A stretch of 64,000 bases of DNA from Dysgonomonas sp. UBA5412 (lineage in GTDB: Bacteria > Bacteroidota > Bacteroidia > Bacteroidales > Dysgonomonadaceae). Numbering within the stretch: position 1 is the stretch's first letter; each line of letters begins with the position of its first letter. The notes beneath the pieces are model-generated. The model was not told the DNA's origin. It ran no database searches and was given only the letters and a program-made list of their open reading frames with translations. The position numbers and the translations under genes are program-made. Of the stretch, positions 23,827 to 31,992 are shown one piece after another. The stretch covers positions 84,735 through 148,734 of the forward strand of contig DHNQ01000019.1 of assembly GCA_002409595.1 (NCBI GenBank), in the 5' to 3' direction.

Positions 23827-24558
23827 ATGGATTACCGCAAAATCAACAGCCATATCATTTTACTCTCGATAGTTATTCTTGTCGGAGTAATCATATCCAT
23901 GATTGGGCGGAGGGTTATGCTTGAGAAAGGCTTTGATACAGGTACGGCAAATCTCACTTTTCTAATCATTTTCGGTATATGTGTCGTTTTATATTTGATA
24001 ATCCTTGCGACTTTAGCTCACAGCATTGTTCCTTGGGTTATGAAAAAATTGCCCAGAAAAAACAAATCCACTACCATAGTTATAGAAGATATAGATAACG
24101 CCCCCAGCGAAAAAGAAGAAATATCAAAACTTCAATCAATAAAAGAGATAAGGCAGAATGCCGATAAACTCTACACTGAGAAACAAACAGCAAAAATCAA
24201 TTTGTTTCTTGAATATTTTCATCTGACAATGGCTCAATACGTGACAGATGATGAACTGTTAAGGCTTGATGAATATATCCGATGTTACGCCAGAGAAGAA
24301 TCACTACCCATGGATATTACTCCAATAAAGCCTGCAAAACTAAAAAATCCGGACATGTTTCATTTTGGATGGAATATGGCACACTATTTCGGTTATGACA
24401 AACAAGATGTAGTGGCTTGGCTTCAAGCTGTGTTTTTCGGACTAAATAAATTATCTTTCTCCACAATAAAAGGAAAACTTTACGATTACCAAACACAAAA
24501 ATACAACATTCCAAATATAGACGATATCCCCAAATACATGTCGGGAAAGAAGTCGTAA
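23827..24558 (+). CDS. Two-TM hypothetical protein of mobile elements
   Basis: A 243-residue protein with two N-terminal membrane helices (IILLSIVILVGVIISMIG and LTFLIIFGICVVLYLIILATLAH) and a soluble helical C-terminal domain (about 115-243; TAKINLFLEYFHLTMAQYVTDDELLRLDEYI, then FHFGWNMAHYFG). Proteins of this layout are common in Bacteroidota mobilizable elements, but I do not recognise a named family. It starts 10 bp after the AlbA_2 gene and is followed by a terminator, so it probably ends that operon. Confidence 0.6.
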   Translation: MDYRKINSHIILLSIVILVGVIISMIGRRVMLEKGFDTGTANLTFLIIFGICVVLYLIILATLAHSIVPWVMKKLPRKNKSTTIVIEDIDNAPSEKEEISKLQSIKEIRQNADKLYTEKQTAKINLFLEYFHLTMAQYVTDDELLRLDEYIRCYAREESLPMDITPIKPAKLKNPDMFHFGWNMAHYFGYDKQDVVAWLQAVFFGLNKLSFSTIKGKLYDYQTQKYNIPNIDDIPKYMSGKKS

Positions 24559-24580
24559 AAGCCTATAATTAGATATAATC

Positions 24581-24636
24581 GAGAGATTTTTCAGAGATAA
24601 CCCAGAGATTTGGGTCTCCGAAAAATCTCTCTTTTT
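24581..24636 (+). terminator. Intrinsic terminator inside the island
   Basis: A 12-bp perfect outer stem (GAGAGATTTTTC / GAAAAATCTCTC), an inner CCCA/TGGG stem, then a T-run. It separates the cargo/two-TM operon from the replication-mobilization block. Confidence 0.8.
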
Positions 24637-24698
24637 ATTTGCTCCGGATTCGATTGAGTCCGAAAGTAATTTATTGTTTAATTCTAAAATTTTCGATT

Positions 24699-25004
24699 AT
24701 GAATTATCGTGATTTATTGAGTTCGGGGGCGAATGTTAGTGTTACTCTCAAACTGGAAGATTTGCGGAAAATCCTTGAAGAAGCGTTAGGTAGCTTAAAA
24801 CAAGAACCTAAAGATTCGACATCAGAGGAATTTCTTAATAGAAAAGAGGTGTTGAATATCCTCAAAATTGATTCCTCTACCTTATGGAGTTGGGAGAAGA
24901 CGGGTTACATTAAGTCTTTCCCTTTTGGAGGGCGGAAGCGGTACAAACTTGTAGATGTCGAAGCGATACGCACTGGCAGGAAAGGGGTACGAAATGGAAA
25001 ATAA
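24699..25004 (+). CDS. Excisionase-like helix-turn-helix protein
   Basis: Starting at the ATG at 24699, the product has 101 residues: a short N-terminal helix (DLRKILEEAL) and a MerR/Xis-type HTH (EFLNRKEVLNILKIDSSTLWSWEKTGYIKSFPFGGRKRYKLVDVEAI). In Bacteroidota mobile elements such proteins act as recombination directionality factors or replication regulators. It overlaps the next gene by 11 nt. It probably aids excision or controls the replication-mobilization genes; the choice is inference. Confidence 0.8.
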   Translation: MNYRDLLSSGANVSVTLKLEDLRKILEEALGSLKQEPKDSTSEEFLNRKEVLNILKIDSSTLWSWEKTGYIKSFPFGGRKRYKLVDVEAIRTGRKGVRNGK

Positions 25005-26184
25005 AGAAAAGTACATCCGTGTCGGCACAACTCTATATAAGATTGTCCAACGACCTCTAATCAGTGGAGACTATATTGAGGAGAAAATCATTTGGAGCTA
25101 TGAAACTCTCCGGCAGGATTATGGGAAGAACAACCTGCCGGAGATTGAGAAGTACGATGGTTTTTGTATTATTCCGAACCATATCGACTATATGCAGGTC
25201 TATGGGACTTACCTAAACCAATACGAACCTATCAATCATGTTCCTTGCGAGGGAGATTTTCCTTATATCCGTATGTTCCTAGAACACATTTTTGAAGAGC
25301 AAATAGAGTTGGCGTATGATTACATACAGTTGCTCTACAAGAAGCCTACTCAAATCTTACCGATTATCTTATTGGTATCGACCGAGCGGAACACCGGTAA
25401 AAGCACTTTCCTGAAATTCTTAAAGATGATATTCTGCAAGAACGCCACATTCAATACGAATGAAGATTTCAAAAGTCAATTCAATGCAGATTGGGCAAAC
25501 AGGCTACTGGTACTTATTGATGAACTTCTTTTGAATAAGATGGAAGACACCGAGAAGATAAAGAATCTATCAACTACAGGGGATTATAAAATCGAAGCCA
25601 AAGGGAAAGACCGACGGGAGATTGAGTTCTTTGCCAAATTTGTTCTATGTTCCAATAATGAACGAAATCCGATTATAATTCCGAAGGAAGAAATCCGTTT
25701 TTGGGTTCGGAAAGTCAGTCCGGTCGAGAATGATTTAACTGACCTGAAGCAGTTAATGGAAAAAGAGATTTCTCATTTCCTATATTTTCTTCTCCACAGA
25801 AAACTATCAACACAAAACGAATCTCGAATGTGGTTTAATCCGAGTTTGCTCGAAACTCCAGCTCTGAATAAAATAAAGAAATACAATTCCAGCAAGGTTG
25901 AAATCGAAATGGCTTCCTACTGTAATGAGATGATGGAACTAACAGGGCAAACTCGATTTCGCTGTTGTACAAAGGATTTGCTCAACGCAGTTCAAAATGC
26001 CGGATTGAAAGCCGACCTCAATCAAATTCGCAATATACTGAAAGATAACTGGGGAATCCATTCGGAAAATAACAGTTACTATACTCTTTATATGCAAAAA
26101 TACGATGGAGAACTTGATTCGGTGAGAAAAAAAGGACGTTTCGTAGAAATAGAAAAGTCTTTGGTAGACAAAATCCTGTTGTAA
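24994..26184 (+). CDS. D5-like primase-helicase / DUF5906-type ATPase
   Basis: The ATG at 24994 (MENKEKYIRVG) gives 396 residues. The ATPase core has a Walker A-like VSTERNTGKSTFLKF (about residue 127) and Walker B LLVLIDELLLNK (about 172). A sensor region follows (KFVLCSNNERNPIII, EEIRFWVRKV). This is the superfamily 3-like helicase seen in plasmid and phage replication proteins. It likely unwinds the element's origin together with the Toprim primase downstream, after excision or transfer. Confidence 0.85.
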   Translation: MENKEKYIRVGTTLYKIVQRPLISGDYIEEKIIWSYETLRQDYGKNNLPEIEKYDGFCIIPNHIDYMQVYGTYLNQYEPINHVPCEGDFPYIRMFLEHIFEEQIELAYDYIQLLYKKPTQILPIILLVSTERNTGKSTFLKFLKMIFCKNATFNTNEDFKSQFNADWANRLLVLIDELLLNKMEDTEKIKNLSTTGDYKIEAKGKDRREIEFFAKFVLCSNNERNPIIIPKEEIRFWVRKVSPVENDLTDLKQLMEKEISHFLYFLLHRKLSTQNESRMWFNPSLLETPALNKIKKYNSSKVEIEMASYCNEMMELTGQTRFRCCTKDLLNAVQNAGLKADLNQIRNILKDNWGIHSENNSYYTLYMQKYDGELDSVRKKGRFVEIEKSLVDKILL

Positions 26185-26385
26185 TGTTCTTTCTTATCTA
26201 TAAATAATTAGAAATCAGAAAGAACAACTAAGCAACAACAGCGCAACAAAGATACCACAAAACAGAAATTGTGGAGAACAAATAGTTTAGAAACTAAGAT
26301 TTGTTGCGTGCTTGTTGACGCTATAATTCATTTATTATCTGCATAGTATATCCACTCTGTAACAAAACAACAAAATTTAAACATT

Positions 26386-27315
26386 ATGACTTTAAATGAT
26401 ATAAAGAATATAAGTATTCGGGAGTATTTCGAACAAATTGGAATCAATCCAACTAAGCAAAATGGTCGTTATGGCATGTATCATTCTCCTTTCAGAGAAG
26501 ATAAAGACGCCAGCTTGAAAGTAGATTACAATCAAAATTTGTGGATTGATTACGGAACTGGCGAAGGTGGAAGTATTATTGATTTGGTTTCAAGATTGGA
26601 AAAATGTTCTATCAACGAAGCTATCAATAGATTGAATGATTGTTCTTTTTCTTTTCATCGGAATAATACTGTGGTCTCTCCTATTCGGACTGTTTCGGAG
26701 CTGTCCATAAAAATCCGGAAGATTCTCCCGCTCACTCATCCCGCTTTGTTGGATTACCTGAAAGAGCGGAGTATAAATATAGATATTACGAAACAATATT
26801 GTTCGGAAGTCTATTATTCCATAGCGGACAAATCTTATTTCGCTGTCGGTTTTCGGAACGATGTCGGAGGCTGGGAGCTTCGCAACAGGTATTTTAAAGG
26901 AAGTACTACCCCAAAGAATATTACGACTATAAACAATGGTAACAATTCGGTTATGGTATTCGAGGGTTTTATGGACTTCCTTTCTTATCTCTCATTAAAA
27001 CAGAATGCTTCGCCGACAATCGATTCGGCAATATTAAACTCATTAACCAATCTCCCGAAAGCTATTCCGTTTCTTCAAACCCACCAAACAATACACGTCT
27101 TTCTTGATAACGATGAAGCCGGAAAGCGGGCTGTTCAAAGTTTAAGTCCGGTATGTAAAGAAGTAATTGACCAGTCTGTTTTCTATCGAAACTATAAAGA
27201 CCTGAACGATTACTGGCGGGATAAATCCAAGCCGAAAAAAGAGGTCAAAGAGAACAATGCTGTCTCCTCAATTAAACGGCAGATTCCAAAGAGAAAGAAA
27301 GGGCACGGGCTGTAG
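26386..27315 (+). CDS. Toprim-domain DNA primase of the mobile element
   Basis: A 309-residue protein. The N-terminal 90 residues follow the CHC2 fold layout (YHSPFREDKDASLKVDYNQN, then YGTGEGGSIIDLVSRLE) but without the zinc-binding cysteines. The Toprim part contains VMVFEGFMDFLSYLSL (catalytic Glu) and IHVFLDNDEAGKRAVQ (D-x-D). Such reduced primases are standard in Bacteroidota mobilizable islands, where they prime the transferred single strand. It precedes the candidate oriT and the mob genes. Confidence 0.88.
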   Translation: MTLNDIKNISIREYFEQIGINPTKQNGRYGMYHSPFREDKDASLKVDYNQNLWIDYGTGEGGSIIDLVSRLEKCSINEAINRLNDCSFSFHRNNTVVSPIRTVSELSIKIRKILPLTHPALLDYLKERSINIDITKQYCSEVYYSIADKSYFAVGFRNDVGGWELRNRYFKGSTTPKNITTINNGNNSVMVFEGFMDFLSYLSLKQNASPTIDSAILNSLTNLPKAIPFLQTHQTIHVFLDNDEAGKRAVQSLSPVCKEVIDQSVFYRNYKDLNDYWRDKSKPKKEVKENNAVSSIKRQIPKRKKGHGL

Positions 27316-27456
27316 TGCAAACCTATGCGCGAAGTGCATTGCAAGACGTCAGTTTGTTACCACAAACTGCGCTTGCCGCCTGAACCGCTTTCGCTGGCGG
27401 AGAAACTGCAATCGCTTCGCTCTCGACAGTTTTAAATCAAAATAATCAGTAGTCAA
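27316..27456. other. Candidate oriT region, GC-rich with inverted repeats
   Basis: This 141-bp gap is clearly more GC-rich than its surroundings. It contains the inverted repeat CAGTTTGT-TACC-ACAAACTG (27350-27369) and a CCGCC/GGCGG pair (27376-27400). It sits directly upstream of mobC and the relaxase, where oriT lies in related Bacteroides elements. The nic site was not identified. Confidence 0.5.
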
Positions 27457-27756
27457 ATGAAAAATAGCTATATAAAATTCCGATGTGCAGAATTAGAAAA
27501 AGAGAGAATCGAGGGTATGGCTGAGAGATCGGGAGTAAGCCTTTCCGAGTATTGCCGACAACAATGTTTAACTGGTCGGATACTTGCCAACCCGAAGTTA
27601 AGTCCGACAGAGATTTCATACTTCCGGGAACTGAAAGAGCATAACAATGCCATTGCCCGGCTTGCCAATCTTATACGGAACAAAGACCCACAATTAGTGA
27701 TCGCCATTGCGGAATATCTGGAACAATCCCGACAGTTGTATAACCGATTCTTTTAG
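27457..27756 (+). CDS. mobC: Relaxosome accessory protein MobC-like
   Basis: A 99-residue protein with a ribbon-helix-helix N-terminus (YIKFRCAELEKERIEGMAERSGVSLSEYCRQQCLTGRI) and a helical tail (FRELKEHNNAIARLANLIRN). This matches the MobC/BmgB family, which binds oriT and helps the relaxase open the DNA. It is followed 4 bp later by the relaxase gene in the usual mobC-mobA order. Confidence 0.88.
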   Translation: MKNSYIKFRCAELEKERIEGMAERSGVSLSEYCRQQCLTGRILANPKLSPTEISYFRELKEHNNAIARLANLIRNKDPQLVIAIAEYLEQSRQLYNRFF

Positions 27757-27760
27757 GCGT

Positions 27761-28702
27761 ATGATTGGAAAAGGAAAAGCAATAGCACACGGAGGTAATG
27801 CTATTGATTATGCCTTGCGTGAGGGCAAACTTGATAAGATAGTCGGCAGGAACATGATTGAAAGTGATACACCTGCCGACATTCTTCGGGAGTTTGAAAT
27901 GGTTAATCAATACAACGACCGATGCAAGAACAAATATATGCGTTATGAGATAGGAATATCTCCACAGGATATTGGTAAACTCAAATCAGGAAATATGATT
28001 AAAATAGCACGGACATTTGCCAATAAAATGGGATTACAGAATCATCAATGGATAGCCTGCACCCATAAAGACACAGGGAAACCACATATCCATCTAATTG
28101 CAAACCGTATCGGAGTAGATGGTAAAGTCTTTGACACAACCTTTATGAGTAACCGTTCGGCAAAGATTGCGGAAGAGATAAGCCGTGAAATGGGACTGAC
28201 GATAGCTAAGGATGTTCAGAAACAAAAAGAGCATCAAGAGGCCTACACAGACCCTGTACGTCAGCAAGCAAAAGAGAAACTCCAACAGATTGCTTATTAT
28301 GAATTATTCAAGAATGACAGTTTAGAAGGTTTTCTACAGGGTTTGGAGAAAGAGGGTGTCGGCATTGAGCCTGCAAAAAATAAGCAGGGCAAAACTTACG
28401 GCATTCGATTCATCTATGAGAGGCAGACATTCAAAGCATCAGAAATTGGTCGGGAGTTCGGATTCCGGTCGCTTGCCAACAATTTTTCTTCTTCACCGGA
28501 AGAGAGCCATTCGCTACAGGTTCGGCAGAGTCACAACCAAAATGTGGGCAATCAACAATCCTATTCGGGAGTAAGTTCTGGCATAGCTTCTCTATTAGCC
28601 GACTTGTTCACTCCCAGTGGATATAGTCCCGAAGAAGAGGGCAATACATTAAAGCATAAAAAGAAGAAATCAAAAAAACGATATTATGGACGACAATTCT
28701 AA
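27761..28702 (+). CDS. Relaxase / mobilization nuclease (MobA/BmgA type)
   Basis: Beginning at the ATG at 27761 (MIGKGKAIAHGGNAIDYALR), the product has 313 residues. The metal-binding H-x-H is in GKPHIHLIANR (about residue 109), preceded by QWIACTHKDT. The C-terminal half is helical and basic. It nicks the element at oriT and pilots the strand to the recipient. No coupling protein is encoded, so it must use a co-resident conjugative element. Confidence 0.92.
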   Translation: MIGKGKAIAHGGNAIDYALREGKLDKIVGRNMIESDTPADILREFEMVNQYNDRCKNKYMRYEIGISPQDIGKLKSGNMIKIARTFANKMGLQNHQWIACTHKDTGKPHIHLIANRIGVDGKVFDTTFMSNRSAKIAEEISREMGLTIAKDVQKQKEHQEAYTDPVRQQAKEKLQQIAYYELFKNDSLEGFLQGLEKEGVGIEPAKNKQGKTYGIRFIYERQTFKASEIGREFGFRSLANNFSSSPEESHSLQVRQSHNQNVGNQQSYSGVSSGIASLLADLFTPSGYSPEEEGNTLKHKKKKSKKRYYGRQF

Positions 28703-29108
28703 TAAAACAACCAAGCGAAGAAATAAATTCGCTGGAAAAGAAGATATTTCCCGTGAGACAGTTGATTACATCTTATCCGCTCAAATCGACCAGCTTCGGG
28801 AAATATCCCGAACGAACGATGAAACAGCGAGCCAAGTCAGGGAAAGTGTAAATATCCTATATGAAAAGCGTATTCCGATTGATACAGCAAAATTTGAGCA
28901 ACTGAACCGTAGCTTTATCAACGAAATGGAGAACAAACTCCGGAAAGTCAAGCAACCATCCAAAGGTTTGAAATGGTATATTGTTATGTGGGTAATAACG
29001 CTGGTTTCTGCGTTTCTTGCCGGATATTTCATACATGAATATCGGGAATGGAAAGAGAAAGCGGTGTATTGGTATCAAATGTATGAGGAAGTTAAGGGGA
29101 ACAAATAG
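28686..29108 (+). CDS. Accessory mobilization protein with C-terminal TM
   Basis: A 140-residue protein: a charged N-terminus, a coiled-coil middle (YILSAQIDQLREISRTNDETASQVRESVNILYEK), one membrane helix (WYIVMWVITLVSAFLAGYFI) and a short tail. It overlaps the relaxase gene by 17 nt. Genes of this type close the mob operon in many Bacteroides elements and may anchor the relaxosome at the membrane; that role is inferred. Confidence 0.7.
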   Translation: MDDNSNKTTKRRNKFAGKEDISRETVDYILSAQIDQLREISRTNDETASQVRESVNILYEKRIPIDTAKFEQLNRSFINEMENKLRKVKQPSKGLKWYIVMWVITLVSAFLAGYFIHEYREWKEKAVYWYQMYEEVKGNK

Positions 29109-29160
29109 ATATAAAATAAAGGTTTTTAGATAGAAACATGTCTAATTCTTAGATGTTTAT

Positions 29161-29168
29161 TATTTTTG
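29161..29168 (+). promoter_or_regulatory. -7 box of the DruH-DruE-like operon (TATTTTTG)
   Basis: A TAnnTTTG match 25 bases before the ATG at 29194, so the two-gene defence-like operon has its own promoter. Confidence 0.5.
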
Positions 29169-29193
29169 TATGAAATAAGAATTTGCGATTAAC

Positions 29194-31992
29194 ATGAATG
29201 GATTGCTTCAACAGATAGAAAAAGTTTTCAATGAAAATAAATTAATTGGAAACCACGATTTTACCGAAGAAGAATATTCTTCAATGGTAGATGTTGTTGG
29301 TAGTTTAAGTGATGATTTTAATAAAAATCATCATAATCTGATATTCGCGACACTTGTTGAAATAGCAAAACGTTGGAAACAATCCGACACTAATGAAGAT
29401 AGTGAAGAAAACAGCGGATATTGGGATTATGTATTTAAAATATTATTTGCTTCTGATGTTAATCAACAACTTTGTCAAAAATACAGAGATGTAATTGGTT
29501 GGCTCGGTAGAAGTTGTAATATCCCAGTGGTTACATATGGACAAAAGTACTATGCCACCTTGATGATGCACTCGTTTGCACCCAAAAATAGTATTTATTC
29601 ATTTTTTGACCTTTGTTACAATGTATTTAAAAAAGATTTAGATTTTGGTTTTACAAGTGATGATGAATGGCTTTGTGAAATGGTTTCGGAGCAAATGAGA
29701 AATGTATTAGGAGGTGGCTATCGAGAAGATAAGTTAATTTCTATCGGGTCGAGTGCATATTCTATAAAAATTGGTTTGCGCTCTTTTGTTTTGAATGAGA
29801 GCTTATCTGTCGAGTTCATTAAATTCATAAAAGACACATTCTATAATATAAACAAACTATTTAATAGGGAGATAGTCGAAGAAAACACAAGATTAGAACG
29901 ATATATTGTTGATTGGTGGAAAAATAAAACTGAATCCGAAAAACTTTCAGATGATATAGTACACAAAAAACGAGTTCCAACAGTTTCAAAGCAAGATATT
30001 GTTGCTAAATACATTAGAAACGACAATGAGGTTTTTCTCTGCATTCCGTCAATCAGGTTAGACAACAGCAATAGTAAAATATGGCTTGCGGTTTATGTGA
30101 ATGGCGAACAACTTTATTCAGAAGAATTAAGGACTAAAAGAGGTGAATTGGTTGTTGCCACAAAAACAAAGGAGCTTAAATTAAATGAATTGTTGAAGTG
30201 TGCCGATGCTATCACTATTAGGATTGAAATTAAAGAAAACGAGATAGTTATATTTGATTCGGAAAAGAGCAAAATCTCTTCACTTAACAGAGAATTTATT
30301 TTGCTTGAAGGCGAAAAAGAAACTTTCAGTCAAATAAATAAACCAACAAACTACTTTGTTTATTCAAAAGATATAGATGCACTAAAAAGCGTTCCGGACG
30401 AATTAACAACTTTCGGAACAAACCTATACAATATTTATCCAAATGCAGGAGAAAGTTTAGTCGGCGAAACCAAACAAGTCTTTTTCGTTGATAAAACAAA
30501 GACGGATAGTTTGGGTAAAAATGCTTGCTTAATCGGAAGTATAGCCGATGTTGAATGGATATTAGATGATATTTCTTGTGTTGTGTATAAAAATGCTGTT
30601 AAGTTAATGATACCCGAAAATTCCAACTTAAAAGCATTGGAATTGAAAATAGACAAGAAATGCTACAAATTACAAGACTTGGATTATGAGCGGATTGAAT
30701 TGAATTGCTATCAGTTTGGACTAAAAATACTAGGGTTAATTTCCGAATATTACCCAACTGAAATATCCTTATATTCTTACGAAAAAGAAAAGGAGCTATT
30801 AAAAGAAACTATCATCGTATTACCTGAGCTTGACATACAATTTAACAATCCATTTTACTACGGAAACATTGAGCGAAAGATTACAATAAACAGCAATAAT
30901 GAAATTATGGAATTATCTTGGAACAAACAAGATGATGAAATTATTTGCCCCATAAACGATGGCATTCTTGTTGTGAAAGTACCTTGTTTGAAATGGCGAA
31001 TAAACAACGATGAATGGCGTAATGAGCCGATTAACAAAAAAGTATGGTATAAAAATTTGTTGAATAATGGAGATTTATTGGAAATAGATAACCCAAAAGG
31101 AAATGAGACAGTCTCTATTTTTGGGAAAGCAGACGGTAAGTCATTTGAAATTGCAAAAAATCAGAACGGAAAATTTGAGATAGGGCGAGCAATTTATGCT
31201 AATGAAAAATACACGAATATTTCTGTTCGTTTTTCAGATACAAAAAAACAATTTGACCTTTTCAATATTGCCACCAAGGAGCATTTTGCAGATAACCCAT
31301 TAATTCACAATAATGGAAAAGTTTATTGGGATGTAGAAAATACTTTTGTGGGAAGTTCTGATAATGATTTTCTTCTTGATGTTGGTGGAAAAAATGTATT
31401 TAGAAATAGAATTGATGGTAAAAACAAGGAAATATTAAATAATATCAAAGAAGATATTTACAAAATAATAGTGAAAATAAAAGATAAAAATATCTTTTTA
31501 AAAGACGAGAAATGGGATACTGTTTTTGAAGGGAATTTAATAATCGGAAAACCCGAAAAATTCAGATTTAAGAAAAAATACATTTGTATTGAAAGTATCA
31601 ATACCGCATTTTCGGCAGATATAGACAACAATTGGATTACACCCCGAAAAAACTATATTATAAGAGATTTGGAGTATTTAGAAATACAAGATGGAGAGCA
31701 AATCATTGAATATTATGTTGGAAGACTAAAAATAGCAAGACAAGATAATTCATTCATTGATTATTTAGAAAATGAAAAAGGAGAAAAAGACCAGATAAAT
31801 CCTGTACGTATAGAATTGAGAAGTAATAACTCCTTTTGGTTGGTTGCAGGTTACGATAAAGATAATGATGATTTTTTAGGAGAATTAATATTTGATAATG
31901 CTCGTCGCGAATTATGCAATATCAATAGTAGCGACAGAACAAGATATAAGGTGGCAAATATATACAAATTTAAAGAAGAGGAATATGTTTAA
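29194..31992 (+). CDS. Large beta-rich protein, candidate DruH-like component
   Basis: A 932-residue cytosolic protein with no signal peptide or membrane helix and no recognised catalytic motif. Residues about 1-260 are helical (YWDYVFKILFASDVNQQLCQKYRDVIGWLGRS). The remainder is a series of beta-sandwich-like segments with repeated W/Y-containing strands. The stop overlaps the start of a DUF1998 helicase gene by 8 nt. A partner of 900-1100 residues with a long DUF1998 helicase and nothing else is the layout of type III Druantia (DruH plus DruE). The assignment rests on this architecture, not on an alignment. Confidence 0.55.
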   Translation: MNGLLQQIEKVFNENKLIGNHDFTEEEYSSMVDVVGSLSDDFNKNHHNLIFATLVEIAKRWKQSDTNEDSEENSGYWDYVFKILFASDVNQQLCQKYRDVIGWLGRSCNIPVVTYGQKYYATLMMHSFAPKNSIYSFFDLCYNVFKKDLDFGFTSDDEWLCEMVSEQMRNVLGGGYREDKLISIGSSAYSIKIGLRSFVLNESLSVEFIKFIKDTFYNINKLFNREIVEENTRLERYIVDWWKNKTESEKLSDDIVHKKRVPTVSKQDIVAKYIRNDNEVFLCIPSIRLDNSNSKIWLAVYVNGEQLYSEELRTKRGELVVATKTKELKLNELLKCADAITIRIEIKENEIVIFDSEKSKISSLNREFILLEGEKETFSQINKPTNYFVYSKDIDALKSVPDELTTFGTNLYNIYPNAGESLVGETKQVFFVDKTKTDSLGKNACLIGSIADVEWILDDISCVVYKNAVKLMIPENSNLKALELKIDKKCYKLQDLDYERIELNCYQFGLKILGLISEYYPTEISLYSYEKEKELLKETIIVLPELDIQFNNPFYYGNIERKITINSNNEIMELSWNKQDDEIICPINDGILVVKVPCLKWRINNDEWRNEPINKKVWYKNLLNNGDLLEIDNPKGNETVSIFGKADGKSFEIAKNQNGKFEIGRAIYANEKYTNISVRFSDTKKQFDLFNIATKEHFADNPLIHNNGKVYWDVENTFVGSSDNDFLLDVGGKNVFRNRIDGKNKEILNNIKEDIYKIIVKIKDKNIFLKDEKWDTVFEGNLIIGKPEKFRFKKKYICIESINTAFSADIDNNWITPRKNYIIRDLEYLEIQDGEQIIEYYVGRLKIARQDNSFIDYLENEKGEKDQINPVRIELRSNNSFWLVAGYDKDNDDFLGELIFDNARRELCNINSSDRTRYKVANIYKFKEEEYV

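Noticed and set aside
27257..27445. A 62-codon Cys/Arg-rich frame over the gap before mobC
   Set aside because: It overlaps the primase gene in another frame and follows the GC-rich candidate oriT; the composition looks non-coding and no family is evident.
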